64,000 bases of DNA from Scenedesmus sp. ARA3 (GCA_004335835.1 RWJK01000523.1:1-64000), one strand, 5' to 3'; numbered from the stretch's first letter, positions 10,901 through 23,608 are shown. The notes: generated by a model not told the origin, from the letters alone. Made by a program: numbers and translations.

Positions 10901-13900
10901 ATGTAAACCTCTCCAATGGATTGGAAGGCCGGTGTACTGCCTGTCATCGCCTGGGGTGGATTACGCGTGAAGGTCACGGTGTAGGTCACCTCCTCATTTG
11001 TACTGCCTGGCATTGCTTCCACTGACAGTGCTGTGAAGTTCTGACCGCCGGTGATGCTGTTCATGGCTGAGGCAGTGTCCTGGCCTGCTGCTTGTGCCAG
11101 ATCCAGCTGCTGCTTTACGTAGCGGTCCCAGGCAGTCTCTGCTGGCTTCAGGGTGACGTTCTGCACGCTGGCAATCTTGCTGACTGTCCACTCCCAGCGG
11201 CCCACGTATGGTGCAGATGTCTGCAGGGACAGCGTGGCAAGGCAACAAGGCACAAAACGGAGTACTGAGTGTGTTTGCAAGCTCCCATGCAAGACACGGA
11301 GCACACAGGGGTAGCTGTGCACTGCTGCGAATTGGCTAAACCACCCTGCATACAGAGCAACTAGTGCATTGCCAGCAAAGCAAACTTAGCTTGCATTTGC
11401 ATGTTCATCAGTGTCCTAAAGCAGCCTAACATGCAAACACCAGCACGTTGTGCAGCGCACCTGTGCAATGCGCACTGCCAGCTCATAGCAGAGCTTCTGC
11501 ACTGTGGCTGTCTGCGTGATCTGCTGGCCTGTTGATGCAGTGAGCACTGCCTGGTTGGTGAGGATGGCTGTCTCAGGGCAGGTCAGCTGCGTGCTGTACG
11601 ACTGCTGCGAGGTGCCTGCATGGCAGCAGTAATAAGTGACAGCGGCCACAAGGTGTGGTGTGGGCAGAAAAGCGTTTGGTTTGTTGTGCTGCTGCAGTGC
11701 TTGGCCAGTTTGCTGTGGAAGCTTATGTGCAATTGACCAACATTGTCGGGTGTGTGTGTGTGTGTGTGTGTGCTGCTGCTGGTGCTCCTGCTTTGCTGCA
11801 GTCCGCTGCCACAGCGGACGGCATACATATATCCTTCACCCTCCTGCTAGTGACAGTTGTATGTATACCTCACCAACAAGTTAAACACGTTGCTGCCGCA
11901 CCTGAGAAGCCATATGCCTGTGGCGCCATGCCATCCTGCACCACTGCCTGACCAGAAGGAATCGCTCCTGCAGCTGTGTTGATCATGCCAACTGCTGCAG
12001 AAAGTGCCTGCACTTGGAAGATGGCTGTGCCTGCCTGGTTGCCCATAATGGCTGTATTGCCTACGCTGTACTGCACATCTGCCAGGTTTGTGTATGAGCC
12101 TGGGGTGGGTGCTGCGGGCCAGTAACCGACGTAGTTGCAGACGGTGCTGCTGCATGGTTGGATCTGCACAGAACGGCAGCAGCAGCAGTAGAAGCGCAGT
12201 GGGAGAAGGGTGCTGATTGCATGTAGCGGTGGTGTGCAGCAATCGAGCTGCAAGTTGGGGGTGCCAACGGGGTGTTGCCCCTCTGCACTTCCATTAATGT
12301 GCAGTGCACTGGTGATGTCTTCATGCGCACACTTCATGTACTGCTGCTCCGCCCTGTATTGTCCTGACATGCTGATCTACCATCGTACTGCTCTGTATTG
12401 GGCCCAGCTTTCATGCGCATTGCACTGCTGTACTGCCCCACCTGGAAAGGTACAGGTGAGCCGCAAGACACTGATGACTGAGGCCCGCCCTGCACGTAGT
12501 CGTTAATGTTGTACACAGTGACCGGCACGTTCTGAGGGTTTGTGATGGTGATTTGACCGTTGACTGCGCCCTGGTACACAGTGTCCGTGCCTGTCTTCTG
12601 CACGTTGAGTGTCCAGGTGGCATCCTGCAAGCAGATGATGCAGCGCGGCAGGGGTGAATTTTGCATCAGTGCTTGGGAGGTGATTAGAAGTGCTGTGCTT
12701 TGCTTGAATTACCAGCTGGTGTGCTCTGCATGTAACATGGCAGGCAATCAAGAAGTGCGCTGGTTTGGTTCTTCTGCTGCTGCTGCTGCGCTGCTGCTGG
12801 AACAGACATTTTAACCACTGCTGCCCCTATCCATGTTGCTGCTTGCTTGCTGCTGCTGCTGCTGCTGCCATCTGCTTTGCAATTGCACCCCTTCCCCTGC
12901 TGCTGCTGCTGCTGCTGCTGCTGCATGCTCTCTGGAAAGCCGCTTCTCATTGCCAGCTCACCGCTGAGTCACCCTTGAACATGGCTGCCACGTTGTTTGT
13001 GAAGGGCGGCGCCAGGGCCACTGTCTTGAAGAAGCTCCAGGCGGCAGTGCCTGGCTGCATGCCTGTGCTGTAGGTGGCTGTCTTGCTGACATACAGCGGG
13101 GAGATGTTGGGCGGCGCGTAGCAGAACTCCGCCTTCAGCATGATGATGTTCATCAGCCTCCCCTGCGGCAGGCATTTGTGACGCACAGAACGGCAGGTGT
13201 TGAAGGTGTGGACAAGATGCGCGGTTGTTGGAAGCTGCTTTGCGCCAAGGTCAGTGCACAATGCTAACGGTCAAATGCACGGAAGGTGTAGGTGTGACAG
13301 GCACCAGGCCCAAGCCAATCACAGCAGCTGAAGCAAACGTCAGATTGATAATAAACAGTACATATTCAACAGCGTTGCAGCTCTATGGACTATATGTGTG
13401 CTGCTCTGCATGTGGTGTATGATTCTGCCACGTTTGTATGTCAGCAAGTGTGCACAGCAGCAAAATTGACCTTAACAGCAGCAGTGCCGCACCTGAGTCA
13501 CTCCAGAGCCAAAATAGTATACCCTGGACAGTGGCAGGTCCTTGGCAATGACAGCAAGGATGGGAATCTGCGGGCTGTTAAACACCATCTTGATACCGTC
13601 ATATTCCACTCCAAGGTTCCCGGAGCTGCATCCATTTGGCACTTGGAAGCCCCCATTCAGGTTTCCACCTGGCACAAAGGATTGCACGCCTGATGGCAGG
13701 TACCCCATCTCTGCCAGCTGCTGGCAGTTGACCACATCTTTGAAGATGTCACACTTTGAGGAGATGTGAGTGAGGGGGTCGTCATTGATCTTGCCGCAGG
13801 TCTTGAACCATTCGGCATCTGGGAGCACCAGCGGGAATATGCTCTTGTCTGACCAGCGCTGCGGCCGCGTCTCGCCTTGCTGGGTGTATGTGGGCGCTGC

Positions 13901-14387
13901 TGCCACTGTTGTGCCGGGCGCGGGGTTGGTCACAGAGTTGGAGGTGACTGTGACAACGCCGCGTGTCTTCATGTCAACCCAGACTTGGCGCACTGGATCC
14001 CATCTGATGACATCCGGCAGGAGAGCTGCTGAAAGTGTGATGCTACCTGCAGTGAACAACGCATTTTTGTTGAAGTGCTGTGATGTGCACGCTCTGAGCT
14101 GGCTAGTCAGGTGTTGAAATGGCAGCTATGTGCTGCAGGCCATGTGGGGTACTGTCGACACTAGCTTCATCCTGTAAATGCCTGCGTCCCACAACTGATT
14201 ATTGGTGCGCAGAGGTATCTGGCAAAAGCCCGTGTGTTGATGCTCCTGCAGCAGTTGCTGCACATTGCTGCTACTGCTGCCATCAGGCAGTGCCTGCTGC
14301 TCACTGCTGCCAGCATCCCCTGGCTGAGTGATACGCACCTATTACAACCGCCAGCAGCAGCGCTATTTGCTTTTCACGCAGCAACAT
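7963..14387 (-). CDS. Large secreted extracellular-matrix-like protein with repeated beta-sandwich-type modules
   Basis: Nine exons (minus): 14339-14387, 13493-14046, 12962-13162, 12442-12624, 11902-12163, 11461-11615, 9962-11220, 8877-9627, 7963-8649. They are phase-consistent and give 1366 residues. The 16-residue first exon and start of the second form a signal peptide (MLLREKQIALLLAVVI, then G-S-I-T-L). Modules recur with a Trp-x-Trp/Trp-x-Val-x-Lys strand and later Tyr-x-Val strands plus paired Cys: near W272, W477/W479 and W949. They resemble Ig-like/DUF11-type repeats by eye; the family is not certain. A Pro/Ser/Thr/Asn-rich stretch (about residues 690-830) holds NxS/T sites. Two Cys-bounded segments with C.V..D.F and G..CG patterns recur. 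A cell-wall or matrix role is inference. The last exon could instead be spliced at GGCAG|GTGTGA near 7978 to an unseen exon. Confidence 0.85.
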
Positions 14388-14902
14388 CGCGCGTGCTGCA
14401 CTACAAAGACTCCAAGCGCTGGCCTCTCCCTATCGGGCCTGTGCTGTTGAGTGTCCGCAGGACTGCTGACAAGGGCAGTCAGAAGTTCTCCGGCTCCCAG
14501 TATTTAAACTTCAGACTTCTCAGCACAAATTACTGATTTGTGAGAGCATTGGTGTCTGGTTCGCGGCAACAAAACTTCAGGGCGCAAGGAAACGTCGCCC
14601 GCCACTGGCTACGCGCACCACACTCAGCAGCCTCAAACAACAGTTTTAAACAAACAAACAGCACACGATCGACGCCGTAGCAACTTCTGGCTGACAATGG
14701 TTGTCAGTCGGTTTTTCGCACCAGGCAATACAAACCCTGGGGCCCGGATGAATGCCGGTAGCGCCTGCACCAATCGCAAAAACAATAAAATAAACAACTC
14801 AACAAGATTGACCCGGCGTAATAGCCGCTGCAAGGGTGGGTAATCACCGTGGTGTCTGACGCAGCCAGAACAGCAGATGCGAGCACCCATCAACCGAACA
14901 CC
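14388..14902. other. Spacer between two same-strand genes, includes the matrix-gene promoter
   Basis: 515 bp between the matrix-protein ATG and the F-box/LRR stop, both minus strand. A TATA-like TTTAAATA read on the minus strand lies at about 14501-14508, some 115 bp before the ATG. Nothing else is recognised. Confidence 0.35.
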
Positions 14903-15265
14903 TCACACAGGCAGCAGCTCCCAGCCATCTTCTTCATCGTCTGTGTCGCAAGACGGCGAAGCGGCCCACCAAACGCTTGCGGAGCTGCTGCACCGGCTCG
15001 CAGCACCCTCTGCCAACTCCTGCATGTCCTCTTCACACACCCCATCGCAGCCTCGCACACGAAGGCAAAGCAAGCTGCTGCTGCCAGCCATCATCTGCTG
15101 CAGGCACTCCACTAAGAGGCCGTTGATGCGTTCAAGAGTCAACCGCTGCAGCCGAGGCAGTAGCGCCAGCTGCTGTACTGCCTGTGAGGCACTCGCCAGG
15201 TGGCACAGGCCGCCCAGCTGTAGCTCAAGCAGCTGTGGAAAAGCACCTGATCCAGGCAGCAAAAT

Positions 15266-15319
<54 letters not shown>

Positions 15320-17830
15320 TATCAGTGAAAGATGGCAACCATATACAAAAAGACAGCATGCACCAGCACACCAAGTCATGCAAGCTCCTGGCGGTGCAGC
15401 AAGCAGAACTTCTGCTTGAGAGCTTGAAGCTCTCCCTGCATGGTAGCTCACATGGCGCTGCCTGTCCAAACCAATTGCTGCGCACACTACCTCACCACAC
15501 CAACAGCGGCCACAACCCTGCTGATGCTGCAGCTCCTGCTGCTGCTAACATATAACATCGTGCTCTCACCAAGACACTCCAGCTGAGTCAGCCTCCCCAG
15601 GCCATACAGCACCAGACACGTCAGCCCCCTGCCGCCAGGCTGTCCTGCAAGCTGCTGCAGCGCATCCACACTGACGGCTGCCTGGTACAGCTTCAGCTTC
15701 TGCAGCTGCTGCAGACTGCTCAGTGCTGTAAGGCCCTGATCGGTTAGCTCACTGGCCAGCAGGTCGAGCGCTGCAGCAGCAGCAGCAGCAGCAGCAGCAG
15801 ACAGAGCTAAGCAGCAGCAACACACGCAAGTGGCAACAAAGCACTTGTGCCGTTGCAGCGCTGATGGCCGATGCACGTGTGCATGCGTGTTGCCTGCCAG
15901 ATAAACTGCCAGAGCTGCTGTCCTCCAGCCGGTGCACAATGAGTGCTGCACATCCCGCCGCAGTGTGCTGCATGTCGCTAGCCGTCTTCACGCCCGTTTG
16001 CTTTCATAATGCAAGCCGTTTCACTTCAAGTCCTGCTGTGCGAAGTGGTGTGCCGCAGCGCACCTGTCAGCTGCTTAAACTGGCCTGCAATGGCTGCCGC
16101 CACGTCATTTGCCTCAGGCATGGAGGTGTAGCCGTAAGAGAGCTCCTGCAGGCCGCTCAGCACCGACAGCTGCTGCACACCTTCCTCAGTCACCCTGCAG
16201 CCACCAGCAGCGGCGGAGGCATGCAGTGCGTTGCCTATGTTTTGCGCATTGCCTGGTGCTGCTGCAGCTGCCGTGCGTCTGACAGTGGTAACCAGCCACT
16301 ACGTTACCACAATAAAGTACCAACGCTGCTGCTTAAATCCGCTTTCGTACTGCATGGCCGGGTTGCTTCGTCCCACAGCCGTGCAGCAGCTTGCTCTCTC
16401 ACCACCCATCAGCACAGGGCCTCACCTGTGGCAGTGCTTGATGTGCAGCGCAGTCAGCCGCTGCAGCTGCAGCAGATGTAGCAGCCCATCATCGCCCACA
16501 TTGCAGCCCTTGAGCCCTAGCCAGCACAGCTGCGGCAGTGCAGCCGCCAGATGTGCCATACCAGTGTCACTAACACGCGTATATGACAGCTCCAGCCGCC
16601 GCAGCGGAATCGCTGCTGCTGCTGCTGCTGCTGCGTTGAGCTGCAGTGCATGGTCAGAGCTGCTGCCAGTAGTGCTGCTGCCGGGTGTAGCTGCCAACGG
16701 TGCATGTTCAAAGCTGCTGCTGCTGTTGCAGGCGCGCTGAAGCGCCTTGGCAAATGAGGTTAGGGTGTCATTGGTGACCTTGTAGCAGCTGTGCAGGGCA
16801 AGGGACTGCAGCTGAGGTAACAATGCTAGGAAGCCCCAACTGCCTCCCAGCCTGCTGCAGCCTAGGTCAACACAGTTGCACACAAAAACACAGGACATGG
16901 ACAGTTGGCAGATAGGCGAGCAAAAGGCTGGGGCAATGCTGCGCAGCAAGGGATCGTCTTGTATCCAATCATAACCCCGTTAGAACATGCACGCAGTACC
17001 ACTGCTTTGTGAAGCGCATGTTCTGCATACATGCAGCCAACGTTTTGCCGCTCACCTGACAAATCCAGTTCCTGCAGGCGCGGCCAGGCCGGCTGCAGCA
17101 GGGCTTGCTCAGCAGCTGCTGCTGTGCCATCTGCAGCTGCCTCTTCCACTAGCAGTTGCAGCAGCTGCTGCTGAGCAGCACTGGTAGCTGCTGTGGCGTT
17201 GCTGCTTCTGCTGCTGCTGGTGCTGCTGCTGACTGGGGCAAGTGAGCTGTGATCAGTTGCTTGGGCTGCTGTTGTTGCTGCAGACAGCCAGCTAAGCAGC
17301 TCGCTTGGCGATATGCTGCTGTTGAGCAGCACATGCAGCTGCTGCAGGCACACAGGCCGCTGCTGAGGCAGCTGCACGGCTGCCTCTCCCTCTCCGCAAT
17401 GCCAGTCCCCAATCAGCTGCAGTGAGGTCAGCAAAGGGCATTGTGATAGCAGCTGGCATAGTGCCTGTGGCTCCAGCTCTTGTGGCCTGACTACTAGCAG
17501 GGCCCGCAGTTGCTGCACTGCACTACAGTCTTGCAGGAAACTTGAGCAGTCCTGGTCCAGGCCTATGCTGCGCAGGTGCAGCTGCTTGAGGTGTGGAAAG
17601 GCACAGAGCGGCTGATCATCATACAGCTCAAGGTCTTCTTGGGATAATGTTGCTGCAAGGGCTGATTTGCGCCACAGTTGCCTGAGGAAGCGGCAGGTGC
17701 GGGACAGACGCCGCCTGTCTGCTGCTGACAGGTGTTCAAGCACGTTTTGGAGACAGATCGCGTCTAGCTGCAGCAAGGTGGTAACTACAGGTGCGCAGTC
17801 AAGGTCTGAGGGTGCTTGTGCTGCTGGCAT
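14903..17830 (-). CDS. F-box / leucine-rich-repeat protein
   Basis: Five exons (minus): 17056-17830, 16426-16861, 16064-16194, 15570-15770, 14903-15246. Phases agree and give 628 residues. The first in-frame ATG is 17830; the frame is open upstream but has no ATG and holds a (GCA)n run in the 5' leader. An F-box-like motif lies at about residues 10-50 (LDAICLQNVLEHLSAADRRR then CRFLR.LW). LRRs of the L..L.L..C type follow to the C-terminus, including LQELDLSGC across intron 1. An acidic tail (DTDDEEDGWE) ends the protein. F-box/LRR proteins normally link substrates to SCF ubiquitin ligases; the substrate here is unknown. Ser/Ala/Gln-rich inserts interrupt the repeats. Introns 3 and 4 end in or near CTG runs. 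Start codons of this gene and the orphan gene to the right are only 116 bp apart. Confidence 0.88.
15266..15316. repeat. (CAG)17 microsatellite in F-box/LRR intron 4
   Basis: Pure triplet run on the plus strand, (CTG)17 in the transcript, ending 19 bp before the exon 5 acceptor at 15247. It stands where a polypyrimidine tract would be. Confidence 0.95.
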
Positions 17831-17870
17831 TGCGCAGCAGCGCTCGTGATGGAGTACTATCGTTCCTCCA

Positions 17871-17911
<41 letters not shown>

Positions 17912-17946
17912 ACCCGTTGCCTGGCTTGAGCAGAGCAATATGCGCG
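17831..17946. promoter_or_regulatory. Compact bidirectional promoter/leader with (CTG)13
   Basis: Only 116 bp separate the two divergent ATGs (17830 minus, 17947 plus). Both core promoters and 5' leaders must overlap here or extend into the neighbour's coding region. A pure (CTG)13 run occupies 17872-17910. No clear TATA box is seen. Confidence 0.5.
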
Positions 17947-19401
17947 ATGAATGGAGTTGAAGGCAAGGTATGTGCGACGATCGTCACCTGCTGAGGGCGT
18001 GACTGCACCGCAATGCCTGGATTCAGAACCCGTACGTAACTGCCACTCACGTGCGAATTTTGCTTGAAGCAAGTATTCCCTGCAGCTGCCAGTGTGTTCT
18101 CAATGTCAATACCAGTTGTTCTGCTGCATGGTTGCTCCTTAAACGACCAGTTCCCAGTGTCTTACCAGGTGTCGAGTGGTTGCGTGTACCGGAGCACCAT
18201 GTTTGGAGCCTCAGAGGTGCAGATGATCGGACGGGTGAGCTTCGTAACATCATATTATGCTCATGAGAAGCCAATTGACAGGAGCAACGCGATGCACGTG
18301 TTTTGCTAGCTGTACATCGGCAGGCGTGTTGTTGAGAATGCGTCGCCTTTGCAGTATTTTGGCAATACCGCTGTGTACAACGCGGCTGGGGCAACCACTC
18401 AAGCCGTGTTCCACCTCTCGTCCGAGCTGGAAGGTAAGCAAGCAGTACTGTGCAGGCTGCAGCACGTGATCCATGTGACAGGTGGGAAGACAGCATTTAG
18501 GCAGCCTGAATGCGGCAGATGAGAAGTGGCTAGCTGCGTGAGAACTCTGCATAACTTCGCCAATGATTCAGGCCCCGATTTCTTCGCCCTTGTGCTAGAA
18601 ACTTGCTGTTGCTTGCAGCGGCAGCGGGACATTGGCCCTACAAAACTGCAGCAGAGGCACAGCACAGCCTGTGTTGAAGTGTCACACAGAGTGCAGACCA
18701 TTTCTGCCATAATTGCTCCATGCAAGATTTGGAGCGGTGCTGATCCATTCTGCTTGTTGCTGATACTGCAGCTGCCTGTGATGCTGGCGCTCGTGCACAC
18801 AAGCAGCATGCTGCTGATGCACAGCAGGCGGCCGCAGCGGCACAGCGTGCAAAGACAGCCAAGCAGCAGCAGGCTCAGGCCCAGGGGAGGAAGCCCACCA
18901 TGCACAGCAGCCTTTCAGATGACGACATAGTGCAGGTACGCAACTGGCATTTAATGGCAGGCATGCACAGGGCAGTCATGCATGTTGTCATGGGTTGTCA
19001 TGCACAGGGCAGTCATGCATGTTGTCATGGGTTCGTCATGCACAGGGCAGTCATGCACAGCAGCGCCTCAGATGACGACATAGTGCAGGTGCGCAACTAG
19101 CAGGCATGCACAGCGCAGTTGTAAAGATGGACAGTTTAGCATGATTAAGCAAAGCTGCGCACCTTCAAGCAAGGCTTGTTGTGCAACTGTACAGTACTGC
19201 ACAGTACTAGTTGTGCATGTGCTGACATGCATATAAAAATATAACTGTTGGCACATGCGTGCTACCGGCAGCTGTTGCGTTCTGGCGCACTGCTGGCATG
19301 AGTGGCAGGAGCACCTGCTGCTGTTGCTCTGACCATGCTGCTGCTGTTTCTGCCTGCTGCAGGTGCTGTTTGCCAAGGTGGACAAGAGAGCAGGGCAGTG
19401 A
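17947..19401 (+). CDS. Orphan 137-residue protein with Ala/Gln-rich helix and conserved-looking ends
   Basis: Five exons: 17947-17967, 18169-18234, 18310-18433, 18772-18935, 19363-19401. Splice phases agree and end at TGA. The N-terminal half is non-repetitive (MNGVEGK, then GCVYRSTMFGASEV and NASPLQYFGNTAVYN). The middle is a long Ala/Gln/Lys helix, probably coiled coil. The end is acidic then basic (SSLSDDDIVQ then VLFAKVDKRAGQ). There is no signal peptide or membrane helix. I do not recognise the family. Exon 3 uses the acceptor TTTTGCTAG|CTG; the nearer CGGCAG would give a stop. The last 45 bp of exon 4 with its donor are copied at 19047-19090 inside intron 4. Structure is likely, function unknown. 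Confidence 0.55.
18953..19095 (+). repeat. Tandem repeats in intron 4 including a copied exon end and donor
   Basis: A unit of about 40 bp built on 'gcacagggcagtcatgca' recurs about three times at 18964-19060. It is followed by a second copy of the exon 4 end (SSxSDDDIVQ codons) and its donor GTGCGC at 19089. Confidence 0.8.
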
Positions 19402-22400
19402 CCTGTGAGAAGCCATAACATGTTGGAGACAAGAGATGGATGGCCACAGTGACATCAGCACCTGGCAGCAGCTGCTGAGCACACAACTCACCTGCTAAGT
19501 AGGCAGCAGTGGTAGCTGGTGGCACCAGCCTGGTGCTTGTATCCATTGTTCCATATGACCCCCACACTGGGGCATTGCAAATGGCCAGCTGGTGATGATC
19601 GTGACCAGCAGTGCAACGACACGCGCATGTAGCGAGTTGTGACTGATCGAGGACGGTGGGCGGATGTTCATGACCAGCAGTGCAACGATGCACGCATGTA
19701 GCGAGGCGAGACAGGTTGAAACCGCTGCCAGCGTTTGCAGTGGCGCGCCGCGCTTGCAACTCTGCAGCACTCGCGCTGCACCTAGTGCTGCAAGTAGCAT
19801 GAGAATATGACTGCCAGTGCATGCATGCTGCCAGCACCTGCGCAGCGTGTGTGTCCTCGTCAGCATTGTGCAAGGCTGCAGGCAGCCCAACTCAGCCAGC
19901 TGCTTGCCAACAGAGGAGTTCTGTGCATTTTGCAGAATGTGCCTTACATTTTCTGCAAATGCATCTTGGTGCATCTTGCTCTCATCTGGTCAGCGCAACG
20001 AGGGTATGCACACATATGGATATGCACCGTTTGTAAGTGGTTGCTACACATGTGTGGCTGGGTTTGAAAGCCAGAGTTGACAACATTATAGTTGGTGGGT
20101 ACGGGGCCAGTGGCGTTGATGCTGTAATATGACAGTTTTAGGCATGGTAAATGCACAACCGAAAGCAATGCTGGACCAGAAGCCCCCCTGCCCGAAGGCT
20201 CCTGGCGCTCCAAGTGGGCTGATCACGCAGGCACAGCTGCCCAGTACCACTGTCATGCGATAGGCATACCTTCAAGCAATGCTGAGCCAGAAGACCCCCG
20301 CCAAAGTCTCCTGGCACTCCAAGTGGGCTGTTCATGTAGGCACGACTGCCCGGCAACATGGCATCAAGCGATAGACATACCTGTAGGCGCAGAGAAGGTT
20401 ACAGGGCAGGGTCGTTAGGGGTCCATGGGCGGGACCACCTGTGACCCCTGCCCCCCGGTCTTCAAGTAGTCCTGGGTAGACCGTGGTGTAGGGTCCAGTC
20501 ATGACACTCGGGGTGACATCACAATACAGCAAAAAAGCAAAGCATTAGGCATTGTGTATCACAGATATTACATAGAAGTGTTCAATGCATGCAGGTAGCA
20601 GCGGGCAGGCAGAGTTTTTGTTACAGAAGTTAATGGCCACAAATGCTGTGGCTGAATTGGTATTGTAATGTCCCTATTCCAGAGAAGAGGGGTCGTCAAA
20701 TTCATGCTGCCTGTGCTGCTGCTGCTAATGTGATCAGATACTGTATAGGTTTGGTCTCAGCCTTGCATCCTCAGATCCACTCATGCAGGAGCTGTGACAG
20801 AGCTGTGACAGAGTAACGATGTTGGTACGGCTGTTACAGCACATATCTTGCCATGCTTCTGGGGAATGACCATGCGACATGATCACCAACATGCAAAAAT
20901 CGCTGAAGATGAGCTTCGACATATCTACATCTTCCATGGGTTCAAACCTAGGCGAGTAATATAGTAGTATTATAGCAGCTTTTTGAGGGATGACAGAGTC
21001 CTTATTGGCACCAGTGACCCACCAGCGCTACTTCACAACAACACAAGCTGCAGGCACTGCTGTACAGCAGCACATGTGCTGCAGCTGCCACGGCATCCAA
21101 CAAGGAGGCAGGGACAGCAGCGCTGCTTGTTGAGCAGCAGCACCTATGTGTGCTGCAAGTGTGCGCCAGCTTCAACACCACATGATGCAACTGCTCTCTA
21201 TGACGTCACAGGCCAGTGCTATTAGTGGGTGGCAGGCTACAAAGCCACGTTTGCTGTCACACGTGAAACCATTTCATTGGCGCAAGGTGCATGAGCTGCC
21301 TTGCAGCTAAGGCAGCATATCACACCGGCACAGCACTGCACAAAGCTGCTGTAAAGCGGCTGTAAAGTGGATTGCTTCCCTCTTTGATCCAACAAGCCTA
21401 TCAGCCCTAAGATGTGGCCACGCAGCAATCCCAACAAGTACATACACACGTACTTGTGAGCCTGTGAGACTGCTGCTGCCAGCGCTTGCTCAACTGTTGA
21501 GTTCCAACGGTCCTCGCCGCCTCAACAAACAGGCATCAAAGTATGAAGCGGAAGCCGCTGCCATACGCAGTGCATAAGAGACAAAGAAGAAATCAGCTCT
21601 GCCGTAGACAGTTCCAACAGATGCACCAGACAACATCAGACACGCGCCTCCACCAACCAACGGCAGCGAGCATCAACTGACGGGCATTCCCGCTGTATGC
21701 ATGTGCTTGCAGCATCTCAACTAGGCTAGTACGCGATCCCCTCAAGCAATGGCATGCCAGCAACAGCAATCAAACATTGAGCAACTGCCCTAGCCAGGCA
21801 GCAATGATTGCCTGCTCAATCAACTGGAGATAGACAACATGGCAACAGCATCGCTGGCGGCCATCAGTCAACAGCGTGTGCAATGGCAACTGGCAAAGTG
21901 TCAGCAATCAATCCTCCTGGAGCTCCATGTGCAAGATATGGCGAGAAGGAAGAGTATATGCGCGAAGAAAAGAATGTGTCCGCGTAGCTATGTTTTTGTC
22001 TGATTTCAGCACCGCATGCATGCAAATCAAACGCCCCGATGACTGTATTCACCTGCCAAGTAATCAGCACAAAGTGAAAGCCTCAACATCAGTGCTGCAA
22101 GAGCAGCAGCACAACTGCCCCAAAGAGCCTGGCATGGGGACATGGGGTGTCGTGCGGAAATGCATAGTGAACTTCATATGCCCTCTGGCTGTGATTGTGC
22201 ACATTTCTGGCAGCAGGCATCAGGCTGCTGCGCTGCACAGAATAGCAGAAGTTGACTGCAATGCGTGTTCGGCAAAGCACTCATGTGCAGCATGACAAGC
22301 CGTGGGGGATGTGCACTCACTCAGCCGCTGTACAGCAGCCTATAAGCCATGTGCGTAGGCACTGCGTATAGACAGCATACAACACCTCATGCTGCGGAAC

Positions 22401-23007
22401 CCAGCATTCCCCGCTACTCATGTTTTTGCACATTCAGTCAGGTTGCAGAGCAGCAGCTATGCAAGGTGAGGCTCTCTGCACCAAAAGGCAAACTCATCAG
22501 CTACCCCACCTAGACAGCTAACAAGCAACACCACATGCTGCTAGAAACCATACATTTCCCCTTATACATGCTCTGCACATTCTGCCACGCTGCAGAGCAG
22601 CAGCTGTGCTGCAAGCCGTTGCTCTTCACCACAAAAAGCAAACTCATCAGCTGGCAATTCAAAGAGCCACTCAAAGCACGTGCAGCAACTGCCCATGCCA
22701 GAGGCCTTATCTGCCTGCAGTGGCTGCACTGCAAGGGTTGCTGCTGGCAGCACTACCATGCACGACCATCACATCTACAACAGCGGTACACCACCACCGC
22801 CCCTGCTTTCAAGCTAGCCTGTCCAATCACAACTGTATTTGCCGATTGCTTCGCTGGCATGCTTACATGCTAATGTAATCACTGTGTCAACAGCCACTTC
22901 TTCATACTACAGCTGATGCCAGCCGCCGCAACGTCCGCCTGTTAGCAGGCCGTTTTCCAGCCTTAGCAGGCCTGCAGACGTCCATAGCATTGCGGCATGC
23001 TGAATAA
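19402..23007. other. Gene-poor 3.6 kb with short tandem duplications
   Basis: No exon chain could be built on either strand. Visible structure: a 69-bp direct repeat ('tgaccagcagtgcaacga' at 19602 and 19671), a 112-bp repeat at 20163-20384, and a degenerate duplication around 22430-22503 and 22574-22652 ('gcagagcagcagct...gcaaactcatcagct'). No reverse transcriptase, transposase or long terminal repeat was recognised. The ends should hold 3' UTRs of the two convergent genes. Confidence 0.5.
20163..20384. repeat. 112-bp tandem repeat, two diverged copies
   Basis: 'agcaatgctg' followed by 'ccagaag.cccc' and 'ctcctggc.ctccaagtgggctg' occurs at 20163 and again at 20275. The copies differ at many sites and show no coding pattern. 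Confidence 0.75.
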
Positions 23008-23575
23008 TCACAAGCCAGTGACGTTGGCAGTCACTGACAACACCGAGTTGACCGTATCCAGACGGTATCCGGGCGGCAGCCCAGTCAAAACTGTGCCCGT
23101 GCATTGTGAGGACGCTGTGTTTGTGTTCTTGGGCATGAGGCCGCTTGTAAACTGAGTGTATCCGCGCGCAGATGTGCCGCCTGTTGTGTTCTGCGGCGAC
23201 CAGTTGGTTGGCTGACTGCTGACCCACTGAAAGATGAGTGGGGTTGAGGGCGTGATCAGCAGCGTGTTTGTGCCGGCGAGGAACACGTACACTCGCGCAG
23301 CGCAGACGCAACTATTGGGCGTACTGCAGCCTCCCTTGGAGATATTTGTGAAAATGCGCACTGCTGGCAGCTGGGGCACAGGGCTGGGGGAAGGGGGTGC
23401 GGGGCTGGGGCTGGGGCTGGGGGATGGTGAGAGAGAGGCGATAGGTGAGGGCGACGGTGACGGCCTGCAGCAGCAGCAGCAGCAGCAGCAGCAGTGAGTT
23501 CAGCATGCGCATTGATATGTCAGGCAGAGATGCATGTGAAGCATAGCTGCCAGTGGCAAGCAACAGCGTTGCCTC

Positions 23576-23608
<33 letters not shown>

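Noticed and set aside
13472..14059. Pherophorin or hydroxyproline-rich glycoprotein assignment for the matrix gene
   Set aside because: The proline-rich rod and Cys pattern of pherophorins were not found. The repeated Trp-strand modules suggest another fold, so only a general matrix call is made.
7963..17938. Long ORFs read as separate intronless genes, including an earlier TTG start at 17938
   Set aside because: Each carries one exon plus read-through into introns. The frame upstream of 17830 has no ATG and is a (GCA)n leader.
19402..23007. Transposable element in the gene-poor stretch
   Set aside because: No reverse transcriptase, integrase, transposase, terminal repeats or target-site duplications could be recognised, only short tandem duplications.
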